Assembly (NCBI GenBank): GCA_020091685.1
Contig: CM034606.1
Coordinates: 37,780,728-37,844,727 of the forward strand
DNA length: 64,000 nucleotides
Source: Lutjanus erythropterus
Taxonomy: Eukaryota; Chordata; Actinopteri; Lutjaniformes; Lutjanidae
Reading direction: 5' to 3'
Under the pieces are notes generated by a model. It worked only from the letters and a program-made list of their open reading frames with translations, had not been told where the DNA came from and made no database searches. Numbering within the stretch: the first letter of the stretch is position 1; every line of letters begins with the position of its first letter. A program made the position numbers and the translations under genes. Below are positions 45,900 to 58,500 of this stretch, in pieces.

Positions 45900-48850
45900 A
45901 CTTACAAGAAACTGCTCGGTTGTATCAGCCGTCTTACAACACCACCAAAATGGTTAACAATATCTTTCAGCCAGATGAGGAGAGTTGATTGCCCTTTTAC
46001 CTTTGCTGCCTTTAGGAGAGAAACATAGACATAGACATACATAGGAATTAATGTCATACATAGGTATTCAACCATATTCCATGGAGGGGTAAGAGCATAC
46101 AGATTTTAATGTCAAAGACTACACCTGATGATTGATTAGCAACCTTCATCCAGAGATGCCTATAAATTCATCACTTTATGATGAATGTATAGGCATAATA
46201 TGAGCCAGTTCTTAATATGAGCCACTTACAGCAGCAATTTTTTTAGCCAGGTTCTTGGCACCATGCCACATGTCCAGACTGTGATGAATTCCAAGCACCT
46301 TGTATTTGCCTTTGTCTGGGTCTGTATAGTAGGGAAACATGCAATATTACTACAATATTACAGTCACATTTTCAACACATGAATTCATACATTATATCAG
46401 ATGAAGACTTACTCATAAGAGCTCCAATTTGGGCATGAGCATCAGTGCAGATCTCTACAAGCTTTATCTCTGATGTCAGCTTGTCCACAGTCTGGATAAA
46501 ACCCTCCCTCTCCATGACGACAGAGTTCCAGGATGTCTGCCGCTTGTCTACAGTGGCAACATGAATGATCTCCTTGGTATCATTCTTCAAAAAGTAACAA
46601 ATATAGAAGCAAAAAATCAATAAAAGTATTAGCTGCTTACTATCACACTGTCATTGCCCATTGTCTTAAATACTTATTTAGCATGGTATAGCATAAGCTA
46701 CACACTTAGGATGACAACATCTTTTCCTTGAAGGCGCCTGAGGGCCTCACTCCTCCTCTCATCCCAGAAGTCCTTTATTGTGTCAACACAGTAACAGTCC
46801 TGAATGGAGAAGAAGGTATTCTTGTTCACCATCCCCATGTTCATAAATTTGAACAAGAGGGCAACCTTTGCGTAATTGTTGCCAGACAATAAAATGTTGG
46901 TGGACAAGAGAAAATCTCCTGCTTGTATCCCAAACTTCATTACAGGCTGGGACTTCCATCTCCACAAGCTGTGTCCATTGGGACAGACCTAAAAGTCAAA
47001 GAACAGTGAAAAAAACAAACATGCATTTGGCATGTGCAGCATTGGTCTCCACAACAAAATTGTCATTGCTAGACAATCATAAAGTTATGATACACCATGA
47101 CTGTCATGACTTACCCATTCAACACTTGCTGCTGTTCCCTTGGTAGTGATGTTTACCTCGAAGGGGGCACTGCTGTTGCACAACATACCAGTCTGCAAAA
47201 CACCTGTACATTTATCCACTGGCAGGATCAGAAATGTGGCCAGTTGTTTCAGGCAGTCTTCATAGACTATTGCAGCTCTGGCACCTATGATGTCATCCTC
47301 ACACAGGACATGCAGTGGTTCTGAGAAAGCAGGTGCCTGATCACAGGGAGGCTCATCAGGAGGGTCTTCATGTGCAGGCTGGTCATGTATGGTCTCATCA
47401 ATTCCAATAACTGGAAGTCCATCGATAGATGCTCCTTTCAGTGTGCCACCCATCCTATTGAGGCACAATATGAAGGCATGTCTGCTATGAATATTAAACA
47501 AACAAAAAACTATCATACCACACAGCAATAGCAGAATAAGGAATGACTGATAACATACCGTATACAAATTGGTGGAAAATACTCTTCATCTGAGCTGTCA
47601 TCATTCTTGCCATCACCTTCATCTGCCCAATCAATTCTGTAAAGGACATATTTTAAAAAAAATCTTCTAAAAAGAGATCACAAAATGTTTAGAATTATCA
47701 TTAGGAAGCATTACTTACACGCTATTCAAGGGATCATTGAAAATATTTTCCTCAATGTCCTCCTCCTCAACAATACTCATGTCATGTAAGCTGTAAAAAA
47801 TGAAGAATACACAAATTATGAGTATATTAAAAAGATAAAATAGCTCAAAGATGGTATGGCAAGTTAACTGTTAGCTTTGCTCAAGGCTCTGAATTTCTGT
47901 GGCTTCTGCACTGACATCCAAATGCTCCTGTCTGTAAAGAATAATCACAGCATGTTTCATATGCACAGTAACACACTTATAAAGAAAACTGATTAATCTG
48001 CTACTTTATTAGGTTTTCAAATATGTTGGGACCACAATAGTTTCATAGTGAAGACTTGCCTGTCTGTCCCACTAGAAGCACCAATTGCAGACAACGCTGG
48101 AGCTGTGATATGAAAAGGTTTTCCCTTCATAGGAGTAGATGTTGAAGGACTACTCTCATAGCTGTAAAACATCAAGAATTGAAGTGTTAGGTTACAGAGA
48201 GACACACAGCTGTAATGCCTACTGTTACATCATACAGTGCTGAGAGGAATGGCTAGCCTACACATACAACATTAAATTATACCTATATATCATAAACCAC
48301 CAGTCAACTGCAAGCGTAGCAGATAAATACAGCTACATGTCCGCTCACTAACATGCGGCTGTATTGATATGTGACATAAACAACTGATACACTTTTATAG
48401 GCGATAATTATCTGAAACTGTGGCTTTATCTTGGTAATTCCACCTGATATCTTGACCATATGTTTGGTGAATACTTGTAAACTTACAGTCATGGTAATAA
48501 ATACATATTATCGGCAGAAACACGGGGGGTTACTTGTGTGAGTAACCAGAGTTATGCCCGTGGCTATGTTATATCGCTAGCAAAAGCTATCTCACAACAA
48601 ACTACAATTATGTGTGTAGGATGAATTACCTGTCCAGCAGAAAACAGGAAACCTCGGCGTCACTGTGAAAACGCTTGTCCTCCATCAGCGATTTCCATCG
48701 TGTAAACGCTATGCCGATGTTGATTCGTGTTTTTTGCCGTTTCCTGTCACGCTTGCGTTTACTTTCTTCGCGTCTCCGCTTCTTGGATGACGGGGATTCG
48801 TTCAGGAACAGTGTATGTATGATCCATTTTTCAAAAACTGTGCCAGTCAA
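44679..48850 (-). CDS. Kolobok-like transposase, about 15 exons, probably defective
   Basis: Exons (- strand): 48850-48630, 48161 to about 48061, about 47930-47880, about 47786-47722, about 47637-47566, 47454-47115, 46988-46706, 46584-46413, 46321-46230, 46009-45906, 45721-45528, 45424-45260, 45100-44862, 44710-44679. One or two borders in the 47.5-48.1 kb part are uncertain. Landmarks: NIGIAFTRWKSLMEDKRFHS and SDAEVSCFLLDSYE; acidic SDEEYFPP; DCLKQLATFL, CTGVLQTG, FEVNITTKGTAASVEW; VCPNGHSLWRWKSQP (zinc-finger-like); STNILLSGNNYAKVALLF; VATVDKRQTSWNSVVMEREG and LVEICTDAHAQIGALM (putative second Asp region); HHSLDMWHGAKNLAKKI; THHVCNIHTWKTGRCQHEH; ALQDIVLNKRWQRDVHKY; SKRYAFSPPVYEARVLLAAL; a basic tail to stop 44679. 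Relatives have a GDGR-DSPG block before the VATVDKR exon. It is absent here and the 46706/46584 junction is out of phase, so the catalytic site is likely lost. Junction 45906/45721 also reads out of phase. Confidence 0.72.
45820..45896. repeat. (TC)n(AC)n microsatellite
   Basis: About 11 TC units followed by about 25 AC units, inside a transposase intron of the Kolobok-like element. Confidence 0.97.
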
Positions 48851-49163
48851 GGTTCACAACTCTAAATCGTCTGCCAGCAATCACCCGCGTCTATCCTCCC
48901 CCTCTACTTCCGTGTTTACGCTGCGGCGTCTACGTAAGGTCGCCATGGGCTTCCCAAGACTCACTGTTAGTGCAGTTTGTCCGCTCTGCGCTGCCGTAGA
49001 CGGCGCAAGATGGTGAAATCCGTAAGGCGACCCGGCAGTATGTAAATATAAATGGCTATTTCTAAAGTAAAAGGAACATATAGATTATGAGTTTACGTTG
49101 ATTGATAATAATAAATAACATACTTATATATAATATATCTCATTTATGTACATATATTCCTGT

Positions 49164-49183
49164 AATTATTACACACTGGTCCT
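49164..49183 (-). repeat. Right terminal inverted repeat of the Kolobok-like element
   Basis: Read on the - strand it is AGGACCAGTGTGTAATAATT, matching the left end at about 13 of the first 16 positions. TTAA follows at 49184-49187. Confidence 0.85.
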
Positions 49184-49349
49184 TTAAAAAAACTTTAATA
49201 AGAATATTATAATGAGAAGATGGATTTGAAATGTCAAAGCTGTGACTGTGATGATATCAACATTGTTTTATTAAAATATCAAAAAATGTCAAACTTACCA
49301 GACCATGTCTCCCACTGTTGCACCCACCAAAAGCAGGAAACACCAATGG

Positions 49350-51850
49350 GGTCCTAAAGGTTATAGATGACCATGACTTTTCCTGATTTGAACACTGATC
49401 ATAAAATAATAACATCAATCATAGCTAATAGATTAAAAGCCATTGTGCCTGAGATTATAGACAATGATCAGTGTGGTTTTATACCAGGTAGGTTGTTGTC
49501 AGATAATATCAGACGGACTCTAAATATAATAGATTATGCTCAGAACAATGGCATAAATCTTCTACTCTTGACGTTAGATGCTGAGAAAGCATTTGACTAA
49601 GTGCGGTGGCCATTTATGTTTGAGATTGTAAGAAGTTTTGGTTTCCATGAAAAATTTATGAAGTGACTTCAAATAATGTATAAAAATCCAACGTCAAGAG
49701 TAAAGGTCAATGGCACACTGTCTAGAAAAATTTGAATCCATAAAGGGACAAGACAAGGAGACCCTCTGTCACCAATTATATTTGCAATCTGTATTGAGGC
49801 ACTTGCTGAAAATATAAGAAAAAATAATAACATGAAAGGGGTAAGGATAAAGGAAGAACAGCACAAACTGACATTATATGCAGATGATGTGATTGTTTAC
49901 TTAACCTCTCCAGACCAATCCTTACCAAACTTAATGGAAACAATTTCAGAATACAGTAAGCATTCCGGCTATAAGCTTAATGAAGGTAAATGTGAAGCAC
50001 TAACTTGTAGGAAACAGATATCAGAAGAACTTAAAAATAGATATAAAATGGGACTTAAAGAAAATTAAATATTTGGGATTTTACCTTACTGGAGATGTAA
50101 AGAACCTCTATGTAAATAATTATCAAGTTTTGGAAGATAAATTGAGACAAGATTTAAATAGATGGAAAACTGTACCAGAACCAATACAGAGTAGAGTAGA
50201 AAGTGTGAAAATGATGATCCTTCCCCAATTCCTGTTTTTATTCCAGGTTTTACCACTACCCATTCCACAATGTAGTTTTAAAAGATGGAATCAAATGCTT
50301 TCAAACTATATCTGGAATTATAAAAGGAAAAGGAAAAAACATAGTATGCTAATACAACCTAAAGAAAAGGGTGGGCTTAACTTTCCAGATTTAATTACTT
50401 ATTTTCATGCTACACAAATAGATATAATACTGAAATGGATGAATAATAAAGTGAAAACTAAATGGAAACTAACAGAAAAACAATCAACGCAAATATCAAT
50501 TGGAACATTACCTTATTTAAGTTTAAAGGAAATGCAAAAACATGGGAATAATAGATGTGTAGAATACACATTAAAAAATTGGAGAAATATTCATAAAAGG
50601 TATGAGATTGACAAATGTATATACTTGAGAGAGATGGCGAGTGATCCAGATTTTTTGCCAAATAAAATGGATAAAATACTGGAAGAATGGGCAGCTAAGG
50701 GACTACAGATCTTTTCACAGATGATTACAAATAATGTGATAGATACATTTGAAACATAAGTAACAATATTTAATATACCCCAGAATATTTTTTTAAGTAT
50801 TTGCAAATAAGGAGCTATCTCACTAAACAGCAAAGAGAGGATCAGAGTCAGGAGATACATGGCTTACTGGATTTTATAAGCAAAAATAGAGACAGTAAAA
50901 ATAGCAAAATCTCAAAGCTGTATAAGATCTTAAGAGAAACAAAAGTTAATACAGACAGCACCAAAGACAAGTGGGAAATAGAAATGGCAATAACAATTAT
51001 AGAAGAAGATAGGGAAGACTCTTGTAAAAGAATCTTTAGGACAACACAATCAAAATACTGGGAAGAATTTGTTTGGAAAATTAACATGAGGGTTTTTGCA
51101 ACACCAAAAATTACATCAAAATACAGTATATCAGGTAGTGCTGAATGTTGGAGGGGATGTGAGGAACAAGAAGCACATCATTCACATATTTTTTATTTCT
51201 GCCCTGTGTTGAAAAGGTTTTGGGGGCCAGTCCAGAAGGAAATTTAGTAAAGAAATTTAGTAAAGTATTTTTAATTTAAAGAAACCATTACAGCCACCCA
51301 ATATTATATTAGGAATCAGAATCAGGAATCGGCAGAAATAGAAAGCGAAGGAGATAAATATTTGTATATAATAATACAGATAGCCGCATTAAAACAAATT
51401 ACACAGGACTGGATGAATATTAAGTCACCATCTATTAATGCCTGGAAATTAACAGTTGAAGATATTAAAGAAATGGAAAGAATTACTTACAGGTTGAGAA
51501 ATAGGGAGGATGAATTCATGATAAACTGGAGTAAATGGGTCAAAGAAGCTTATACAGTGGAATAAAAACACTCAAACTATATCTAAGAGAGTACAGAAGA
51601 ACCCCTCCCCTTTTTCTTCCATCGCTTTTCTCTTTTCTTCTTTCTGTTTCCTTTTTTATGTCCCCTTTCTTTCCCATTTAGTATTATTATTATTTATTGA
51701 TATATTTTAATTTCTTTAATTTTGTCTGTAAAATACAAAACCTGTATAAATGTGGCAGGATGAATGAAATAATTAATGAGTTTGAAAACTTGTAATAGTA
51801 AAACCTGCAATAAAGTAAAAAGTAAAGTAAAAAGTAAAAGTAAAAAGAAA
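49350..51850 (+). mobile_element. L1-like LINE, 5'-truncated, + strand
   Basis: Begins within the reverse transcriptase, about 160 bp right of the Kolobok-like element, and runs through the ORF2 C-terminus to a 3' end with GCAATAAAG followed by AAAGTAAAAGT repeats (51808-51846). 5' truncation and an A-rich tail are normal for LINE insertion. Confidence 0.85.
49367..51565 (+). pseudogene. L1-like ORF2 reverse transcriptase and C-terminus, broken
   Basis: Blocks in order: DLNTDHKIITSIIANRLKAI, QCGFIPGRLLSDNIRRTLNI, LLLLTLDAEKAFD (then a stop at 49598-49600), KGTRQGDPLSPIIFAICIEA, and KLTLYADDVIVYL with the catalytic YADD intact. The C-terminal region follows: PEPIQSRVESVKMMILPQFL, YIWNYKRKRKK, GGLNFPDL (50073-50759). 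A last part 50801-51247 holds CWRGCEEQEAHHSHIFYFCP, the Cys/His finger of L1 ORF2. Several frame breaks make it inactive. Confidence 0.88.
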
Positions 51851-52721
51851 CCAGAATATTTACAAAACCCCACTTACTGCTGTTTAACCCATAAATAAAC
51901 ACCCAAACATTATATAGTCAATAAATATACAAATACAGCGACTCCTGAATCCCTCTCCTCCTATCTTCCCACTTGGTTCCCTCCCAGAACGTTTAACAAG
52001 CCACCTGTAAGCGGGGGAACTCTTTTGGCCGAACACCCTGGAGCGAACACAAGGGAAGACAGGTGAGTAACAAACAACTTCAACAATATTTAAACTTATG
52101 CACTAGTGAGGTAAATTTCTGGTAAGATGGTTGAGTTCATGTGTAGAATAGGCCTACAGCTCATACAGTCTCTAACCTTCTCTAACAATTCAGCATTTCT
52201 TTGTTCTCTGTGCCCTGAGAGTCATGTATTTCCCTTTTTGGGTGTCATGAAGATACAGCTCTTTGCATCGATCCATGTTGGGAGATGTGCGAGACTTTAG
52301 CAGGCAAAATATATACAATGTACATTCTGTCTCCTTTTAAGGGTTTGAAATGTATATACTGAAGGAGGACATGGGATGAGCTCATGTCTCACATAGTCTT
52401 TACGTAGTCTTATTTGATATTAATTAAGTTTATTGGATAATAATGAGGTTGGGAACGGCCTATTGTCACAAATGCTTTAAAAACCGTAGACAGATCTCCA
52501 GGGCTTGGGAATCTCTGTGACTTCGGCAAGACTTTTTATTCAGGGGCTCCTCTTTACAGCTGTGAAGATTCCCCACTGTACTGCAGACTAAAACCAAACC
52601 AAAAGGACCAAATGGATGCACAACCGTCTGACTGTCGGAGTCTAATATCACTCCACTCTCTTTCAGGCAGAGCTGAGTATCGACCGCAGCATCTGCCAGA
52701 AGACAACACAATCACTCATGG
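51851..52721. other. Stretch before a gap, one possible exon
   Basis: Mostly unremarkable. At 52666-52721, after the pyrimidine-rich CACTCTCTTTCAG, a frame AELSIDRSICQKTTQSLM runs into the gap. It could be a + strand exon but cannot be identified. Confidence 0.25.
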
Positions 52722-53221
52722 NNNNNNNNNNNNNNNNNNNNNNNNNNNNNNNNNNNNNNNNNNNNNNNNNNNNNNNNNNNNNNNNNNNNNNNNNNNNNNN
52801 NNNNNNNNNNNNNNNNNNNNNNNNNNNNNNNNNNNNNNNNNNNNNNNNNNNNNNNNNNNNNNNNNNNNNNNNNNNNNNNNNNNNNNNNNNNNNNNNNNNN
52901 NNNNNNNNNNNNNNNNNNNNNNNNNNNNNNNNNNNNNNNNNNNNNNNNNNNNNNNNNNNNNNNNNNNNNNNNNNNNNNNNNNNNNNNNNNNNNNNNNNNN
53001 NNNNNNNNNNNNNNNNNNNNNNNNNNNNNNNNNNNNNNNNNNNNNNNNNNNNNNNNNNNNNNNNNNNNNNNNNNNNNNNNNNNNNNNNNNNNNNNNNNNN
53101 NNNNNNNNNNNNNNNNNNNNNNNNNNNNNNNNNNNNNNNNNNNNNNNNNNNNNNNNNNNNNNNNNNNNNNNNNNNNNNNNNNNNNNNNNNNNNNNNNNNN
53201 NNNNNNNNNNNNNNNNNNNNN
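52722..53221. other. Scaffold gap, 500 N
   Basis: Exactly 500 unknown bases. Confidence 1.
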
Positions 53222-53299
53222 AATATACTATTGAAAATATGAATATACTTGAAATACAATAAAGTAAAAAATTTTTTCACCAGGGAACTGATTATCTAG

Positions 53300-53760
53300 T
53301 CTGACAGTCAAGGTTTAGTTACAAAAAGGCGTGGAAACAAAGTAAAAGTATGCAAGTATTATCAGCAAAATGTACTTAAAAGTCAGTCAGTATGCAGTAA
53401 AATGTTTCCCGTCAGTGATTTACTATTATCTCCAATGTTTTTGGATTAATAACACTGATGTATTAATGCTGCATTTTACTGCTGCAGATGTTTAGGATTG
53501 AGCTCATTTTAATTATTTAATATACTGTTAGGTAGTTTAGGCTACAGCAGTGCATCATTTTTACAAGATAATATCTATATAAATTCTGAAAAACAGCCTG
53601 TTTTCAGTTTAACACTACTACAATGTAGTGGAGTAAAAAGTAAAATATTTGCCTTTGGGATGTAGTGAAGTAGAAGTATAAAGTTGGATAAAATGTTAAT
53701 ACTCAAGTTAAGTACAAGAACAGTACTTGATGTGAATGTTCTTAAATTCCAGTATTGGTA
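53300..53760. repeat. Interspersed repeat of the ACTTGAGTA class
   Basis: Contains AAGTAAAAGTATGCAAGTAT, AAAATGTACTTAAAAGTC, GTAGTGGAGTAAAAAGTA and ACTCAAGTTAAGTACAAGAA, a familiar fish repeat of unassigned class. A related fragment is at 19100-19270. Confidence 0.6.
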
Positions 53761-55510
53761 ATAACTGGACTAATGCAGGATGAAGAGTAATGGACTGACA
53801 TTGACTATTGAATTTGAATTTATAAATCAATTAATTAACTAATTACCTGGCAGTAGAGCCAGAGCTCAGTGTTACTATCTGCATTTTTTATTTTCTAAAA
53901 TTTCCTAATTATGTTAATGTTAATGTTAACTGATCTTGAGATTCTATAGCAAATATTCTATTTCTCCTCTCTATGTCCTCTGATCCTAGATTTACTTATT
54001 CTTAGACTGACAGAAGGAGCAAATTGGTTTAAAGGAATTGTGCGAGCACTGGGGTGTTAGTTGTGACTGTGTGGTGTGACTGTAACTCATATCAGCCCAG
54101 TTTTGGCCTCTCTTCACTGGTTCCAAGTAGAAATGCAATGTATCGCAGTTGATACGTGTTCTGCACAGGTCGCCCCCAGCGGGAGAGTGATCCTTGGATT
54201 AAATGTAATCATCATAGTGTGCGTCTTACTAACGCTGTTATTTAAATTAATAACTCTCTTAATCTTGATGTAGCATTGCACTGAAAAGACAAGACAGATG
54301 CATGCTGTGTTTTACTCTGAAGTGCTGTGCTGTGGGATACAGATTAACACTGCTAGTGTTAATATATGTGGATATTATCTTCAGCTTTCAGGAAGCGGTG
54401 TTTAATAAAGGAAGAAGACGACTGATCTGAAAACTGTCCCTGTCACCTCCACTGAGTAAAGTCCAACTATGATTTGGAATATTTTCAGTGGGTTTTACTG
54501 AGAAAGTGGACGTGCTTGTCACAGAAATAGATCATCAGATTGTGGTGTTTACTGTAACTTGGGTGATGTCATCTGTCACCGACAGGAGCAGCCTGCAGCC
54601 TGTCTGCTCATGATGTGCAACTAATCAGACAGTAGATTTACTGAATGACATTAGAATTATTAAATTTTATAGCGTATATAATTTGTATATCTATTGTGTA
54701 GATGCATATATATATGATAATACACAATGTCTATTATAGTATACAGTGAGACAGTGTAGTATTTGTAGTAAACTGTGAGTTTATTACAAACCGTGAGTTT
54801 TGGAATGGATTTGAAGATTTTATTGATCATCCTTAAATCACATCATAGTTGAACTCCCTGTTACAAAAATGAATTTCTGCTCCACAATGAGCACAGCATC
54901 AATGGACACAGCATCAATGGACACAGCATCAATGGACACAGCCTCAGATCCTCTGGCAGGTGAACCAGAAACTTCTTTTCAATCATGTCTCAAAACTTTA
55001 AAAAAGCCTTTTATTAACTCAAGCACACCATTTGATCATCAAAAGGTCCTTTATTGTTGTTTGTTTTATTTTTACTATTTGTCCTTGTTGTAGTTGTTTT
55101 TTTTTTTCATTTTTGTGTTATTTATCTTTTGTTTTATCTGCCTGATTTTACTTTACCCACTGGAAATATTTTGATCTGGGCTCTTCCATGTAAAGGACTG
55201 TGTTGTCAAAGCAATGTCTCAGTGATTTTATTAGTAGTAATACCATAAATGTCATCGGAAGAGAAAAAAGCAGACTGTTAAAATTTAAGAAAAGTTAGGG
55301 TTAATTTGTGTATTGCGTAAAATAAAAACAGACAGAGCACAGGAGGAAATCTGTCTCCTTCAAAATGATAGTGTGTGATACTTTACATTAGAACCCAGAT
55401 ATGAACTCATTCAGTAAATAGCACCAACTATTAAAACTGCACGGGCAGAATTGGGTGCTTATAACTGGACAGTATGACCAGACGTCAGCAGGGTAGCTTG
55501 TTAATGAATG
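53761..55510. other. Intergenic stretch, no gene seen
   Basis: No exon or transposon recognised apart from the short tandem repeat at 54892-54945. It lies just downstream of the phospholipase gene's stop codon and would contain its 3' untranslated region. Confidence 0.4.
54892..54945. repeat. 15-bp tandem repeat, about 3.5 copies
   Basis: The unit ACAGCATCAATGGAC is repeated three times exactly, then degenerates. It lies within a short + strand open frame (54869-55093) that I do not consider a gene. Confidence 0.9.
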
Positions 55511-58500
55511 CTACATGGAGTGACTTGATGCCTTCCTCTCCAGGGCTTTACGCAAGATGCCAAGGATGCTCTCCTTGTTGTTCATCACGTTATAAGTGGT
55601 GAAGTCCACCAAAGCCTCATAACCCTCTTTTGAATAGGTGAAGTTTTTGGTGGTGTATGGAGAGTTGCTGCTGCTCACATCCACCTGGCCAGCTTTTATT
55701 TCTTCCTCAGTCTCACGCTTCACACCTGTAAATTCAATGATACAGCTGGTTAAATCATGTTCCAGAAAGCACATTACAACACACAATAGAAATATATTTA
55801 TTCTTCCATATATATCCTGAAGGCACTGGCAGCAGAGAAAGCAGCCCACTGAGCCCTGTGATATCACTTCAACTGTCAGTTAAGGTTTTGCAGCTGAAGC
55901 TGTAAAACAGAAGACAATAAGGAAAAGATATGCAAGGTTTGGGTTTGGCTAGTTGGGACCAGTCAGGCTGTGCTTTTGAGGTTGTTGCTCCTTCACTTTG
56001 TAATGTTCTCTCTTTGGCTTTGGCATCTGTGAACAGTGCTGACACTGTTAAAAGGCTGCTCAAGATGCAGCTTGACTTGCTTTTGCTTAATATGTTCTAT
56101 TTTTTTGTTTTTGTTTGGTTATTTCATGGTTAATGTCTGTTGCTGTGTCTCTTATTATCTCTTTTTGATTTGTGAAGGACCTTGTGACATCTGCTCTTGA
56201 AAGGTATTATATAAATAAACTTATTATTCTATTTTAAATCTGTTTTACTAAAGTTACTGTTATAAATATTGTTATTTTATATTTTATTCTGTCCCTGTGG
56301 ATGACAGTCTGAAAAATCTTCACTGCTCCATACCTTTCAAGATAACCAGACTAGTTTGAGGAGTAAATCTTGATCAGATTTCTTTGTATTGCTATAGTGT
56401 TAAAGTGATAAAAAACACATTGTTGCAGTGAAATTCAGCCACTAAAATAGGGATACCTGGATGTTTGAAGTCCTTGAATGTGATGTTGACGAGTGGGAAA
56501 TGAACCACTATGGGGGCCTTAGGATTCTCCTTATCCTCAAAGATGTAGACCTCCCTTTGAGGCTCCTTTTCCAGACTGGCAAAGTCAGCATTGGGAAAGG
56601 GAATGTCATGGTCTTTGCAGTAAGCAGCTGTTTTCTGTAGGACCTGACAGATTAAACATGAACATGGAGAGTAAACTGACTGATAGTGAATCATTCTTTG
56701 TCTTCCTTGTCCTTCAGTTTACCTTGAAGATGTGCACTGGGTTCCATGAGTAACTCAGAGATATGATGACATCCACATCTCTCTCTGGACGCAGGATAGG
56801 CACGCAGCCAATATTGATGACATGACCAGAATCCACCAGGCGCAGGGTGGGATCACTGGGTGTCAGTTTGTTTGGGAAGGCATCTGGATGTGTTTCTGGG
56901 CAGAAAACAGAGGAGCCAGCCATTTGCAAGAATTGTTGGTAGACTAGCGAACGGAACATGAAATAATTGCCCCACACAGTGCCACGGCTACGTATATTCA
57001 CATCACACAATTTGCGTAGGGCTGGAGGCACTAAAACATCCTGATCATGGACATGGGAAGTTGTATAAAAAACTATTAATGAGCAGCTGAGCATGTGTGC
57101 AAGAGAAAGAGAGGGCTCAGAATGAGAGAGATAATGGGTGAGTGTGAACAGAAGTGTCGATGTGATATAAAAACTTTCACTGATCATGAAGCCTGATGTT
57201 TCTCTGTAATTCCATGGTGTATCAGTAAAGCGTAGCCCATTTCTGCTAATATGATGGAAAAAAAGATCTGCAAATCATTATAATGAGAAACTAATCTAAG
57301 ATTAGAGAAACTAATATAAGATTAGTTTCTCAAAATAATGTGTAAGTATCTCAAAAAATTACTTCATTATTTTGAAATTCTAACTCAATTTTTGATGAGA
57401 TCGGTGAGACCTGGGGTTATTGTAACATTTTTCAGATTTCCCATCTCGAGATGAGAATCATATATATATGCGCACTAATTAATAGCACAATTGATATATT
57501 TTCACCAATAAGGACAAGACTGTAATATTATTATTTCATTGTTGCCATTACCCCCTTGGTGGCGGCAATTTTAACAGTGAAAAAATAACTATATGTCAAC
57601 TAAAAGCACACCTCAAAGTAATAACATTACTGCTGAAGTATCTAGTAATGTTATTTAAGACTTTGCTGTAAATGGTTCAAATTCTTGTAGATCAGCCAAA
57701 GCATACATTCAAAGCAAAAGTCTGCTCTATTTTTGTACATATTGTCAGTTGTATTCTGTGCTGAACACTTCTGTACTCAGACAGGGATGATGTGAGCTGT
57801 TGAAATTCGATATCTGTGACAGACGTGGTTTTTGCAGTTGGCTCTAGCTGGCCTCAATGGCAGTTGCTCTGTGAATTCAGCATATTAAGTCAAAGCAAAC
57901 ATACCTAGTTTGATTCTGAATTAGCTGACTGTGTATTGAAGCTTGTTGTGGAAGAGAAGCTTGGGTTTTCCTTTGGTCCCAGAGTTAGCAATGTTGAGAC
58001 TACTCCTCTCAGTATAAGGGGAAACAAGTCCATGTTGACACCTGGCATTAACATGTGTCTTGGGTGATCTGATCATGGATGGACAGCTTGACGTACATTA
58101 GTTCCCACCTGGCATTACAATGTGTCTTCTCATTCATCTCGAGTTATCATTCACTCACTATCCAGCTTTATATGCAAATAAAGACTGCATCATTTCTGTT
58201 TGCAAAGACCAAATATTTGTATGTATGTGTTTGTGTTGTATATGTTTAACTGGCAGCCCGATAGTAGTGTCCAATGGACACAATGTATTTTGCACAAGGA
58301 AAGAAATTACTTACCAACAAGAAGGAAGGAAGGACAAGAATTTGCCATGGCGTGTCAGTTCTCTGTCCTGGCCCATAACATAAGAAAGATCCAAGTTCTC
58401 TACCTGCCACTACTGGGCAGCAATATACTGCACTTCCAAGAGCAATACACATTAACAACACCTGCCTTGAATATGACACACTTTCCCTACCCTGGCAGTC

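Larger units (their letters stand above)
42359..49183. mobile_element. Kolobok-like DNA transposon, complete, two genes
   Basis: Left end AGGAGAAGTGTGTGATTT, right end (reverse complement) AGGACCAGTGTGTAATAATT. TTAA flanks both sides (42355-42358 and 49184-49187). The TTAA duplication, short AGG-starting ends and the encoded transposase type agree with the Kolobok superfamily. Contents: a P2X7-ballast-like gene on the + strand (left half) and a roughly 15-exon transposase on the - strand (right half), converging near 43.8-44.7 kb. At 6825 bp it is unusually long and intron-rich. Superfamily assignment is from recall of fish repeats and should be checked. Confidence 0.82.

Noticed and set aside
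56896-57187. N-terminal extension of the phospholipase exon (PPALRKLCDVNIRSRGTVWG)
   Set aside because: The acceptor at 56896-56897 joins the upstream exon in phase to give WKETHPDAF, while the extension is out of phase with it. It is treated as intron.
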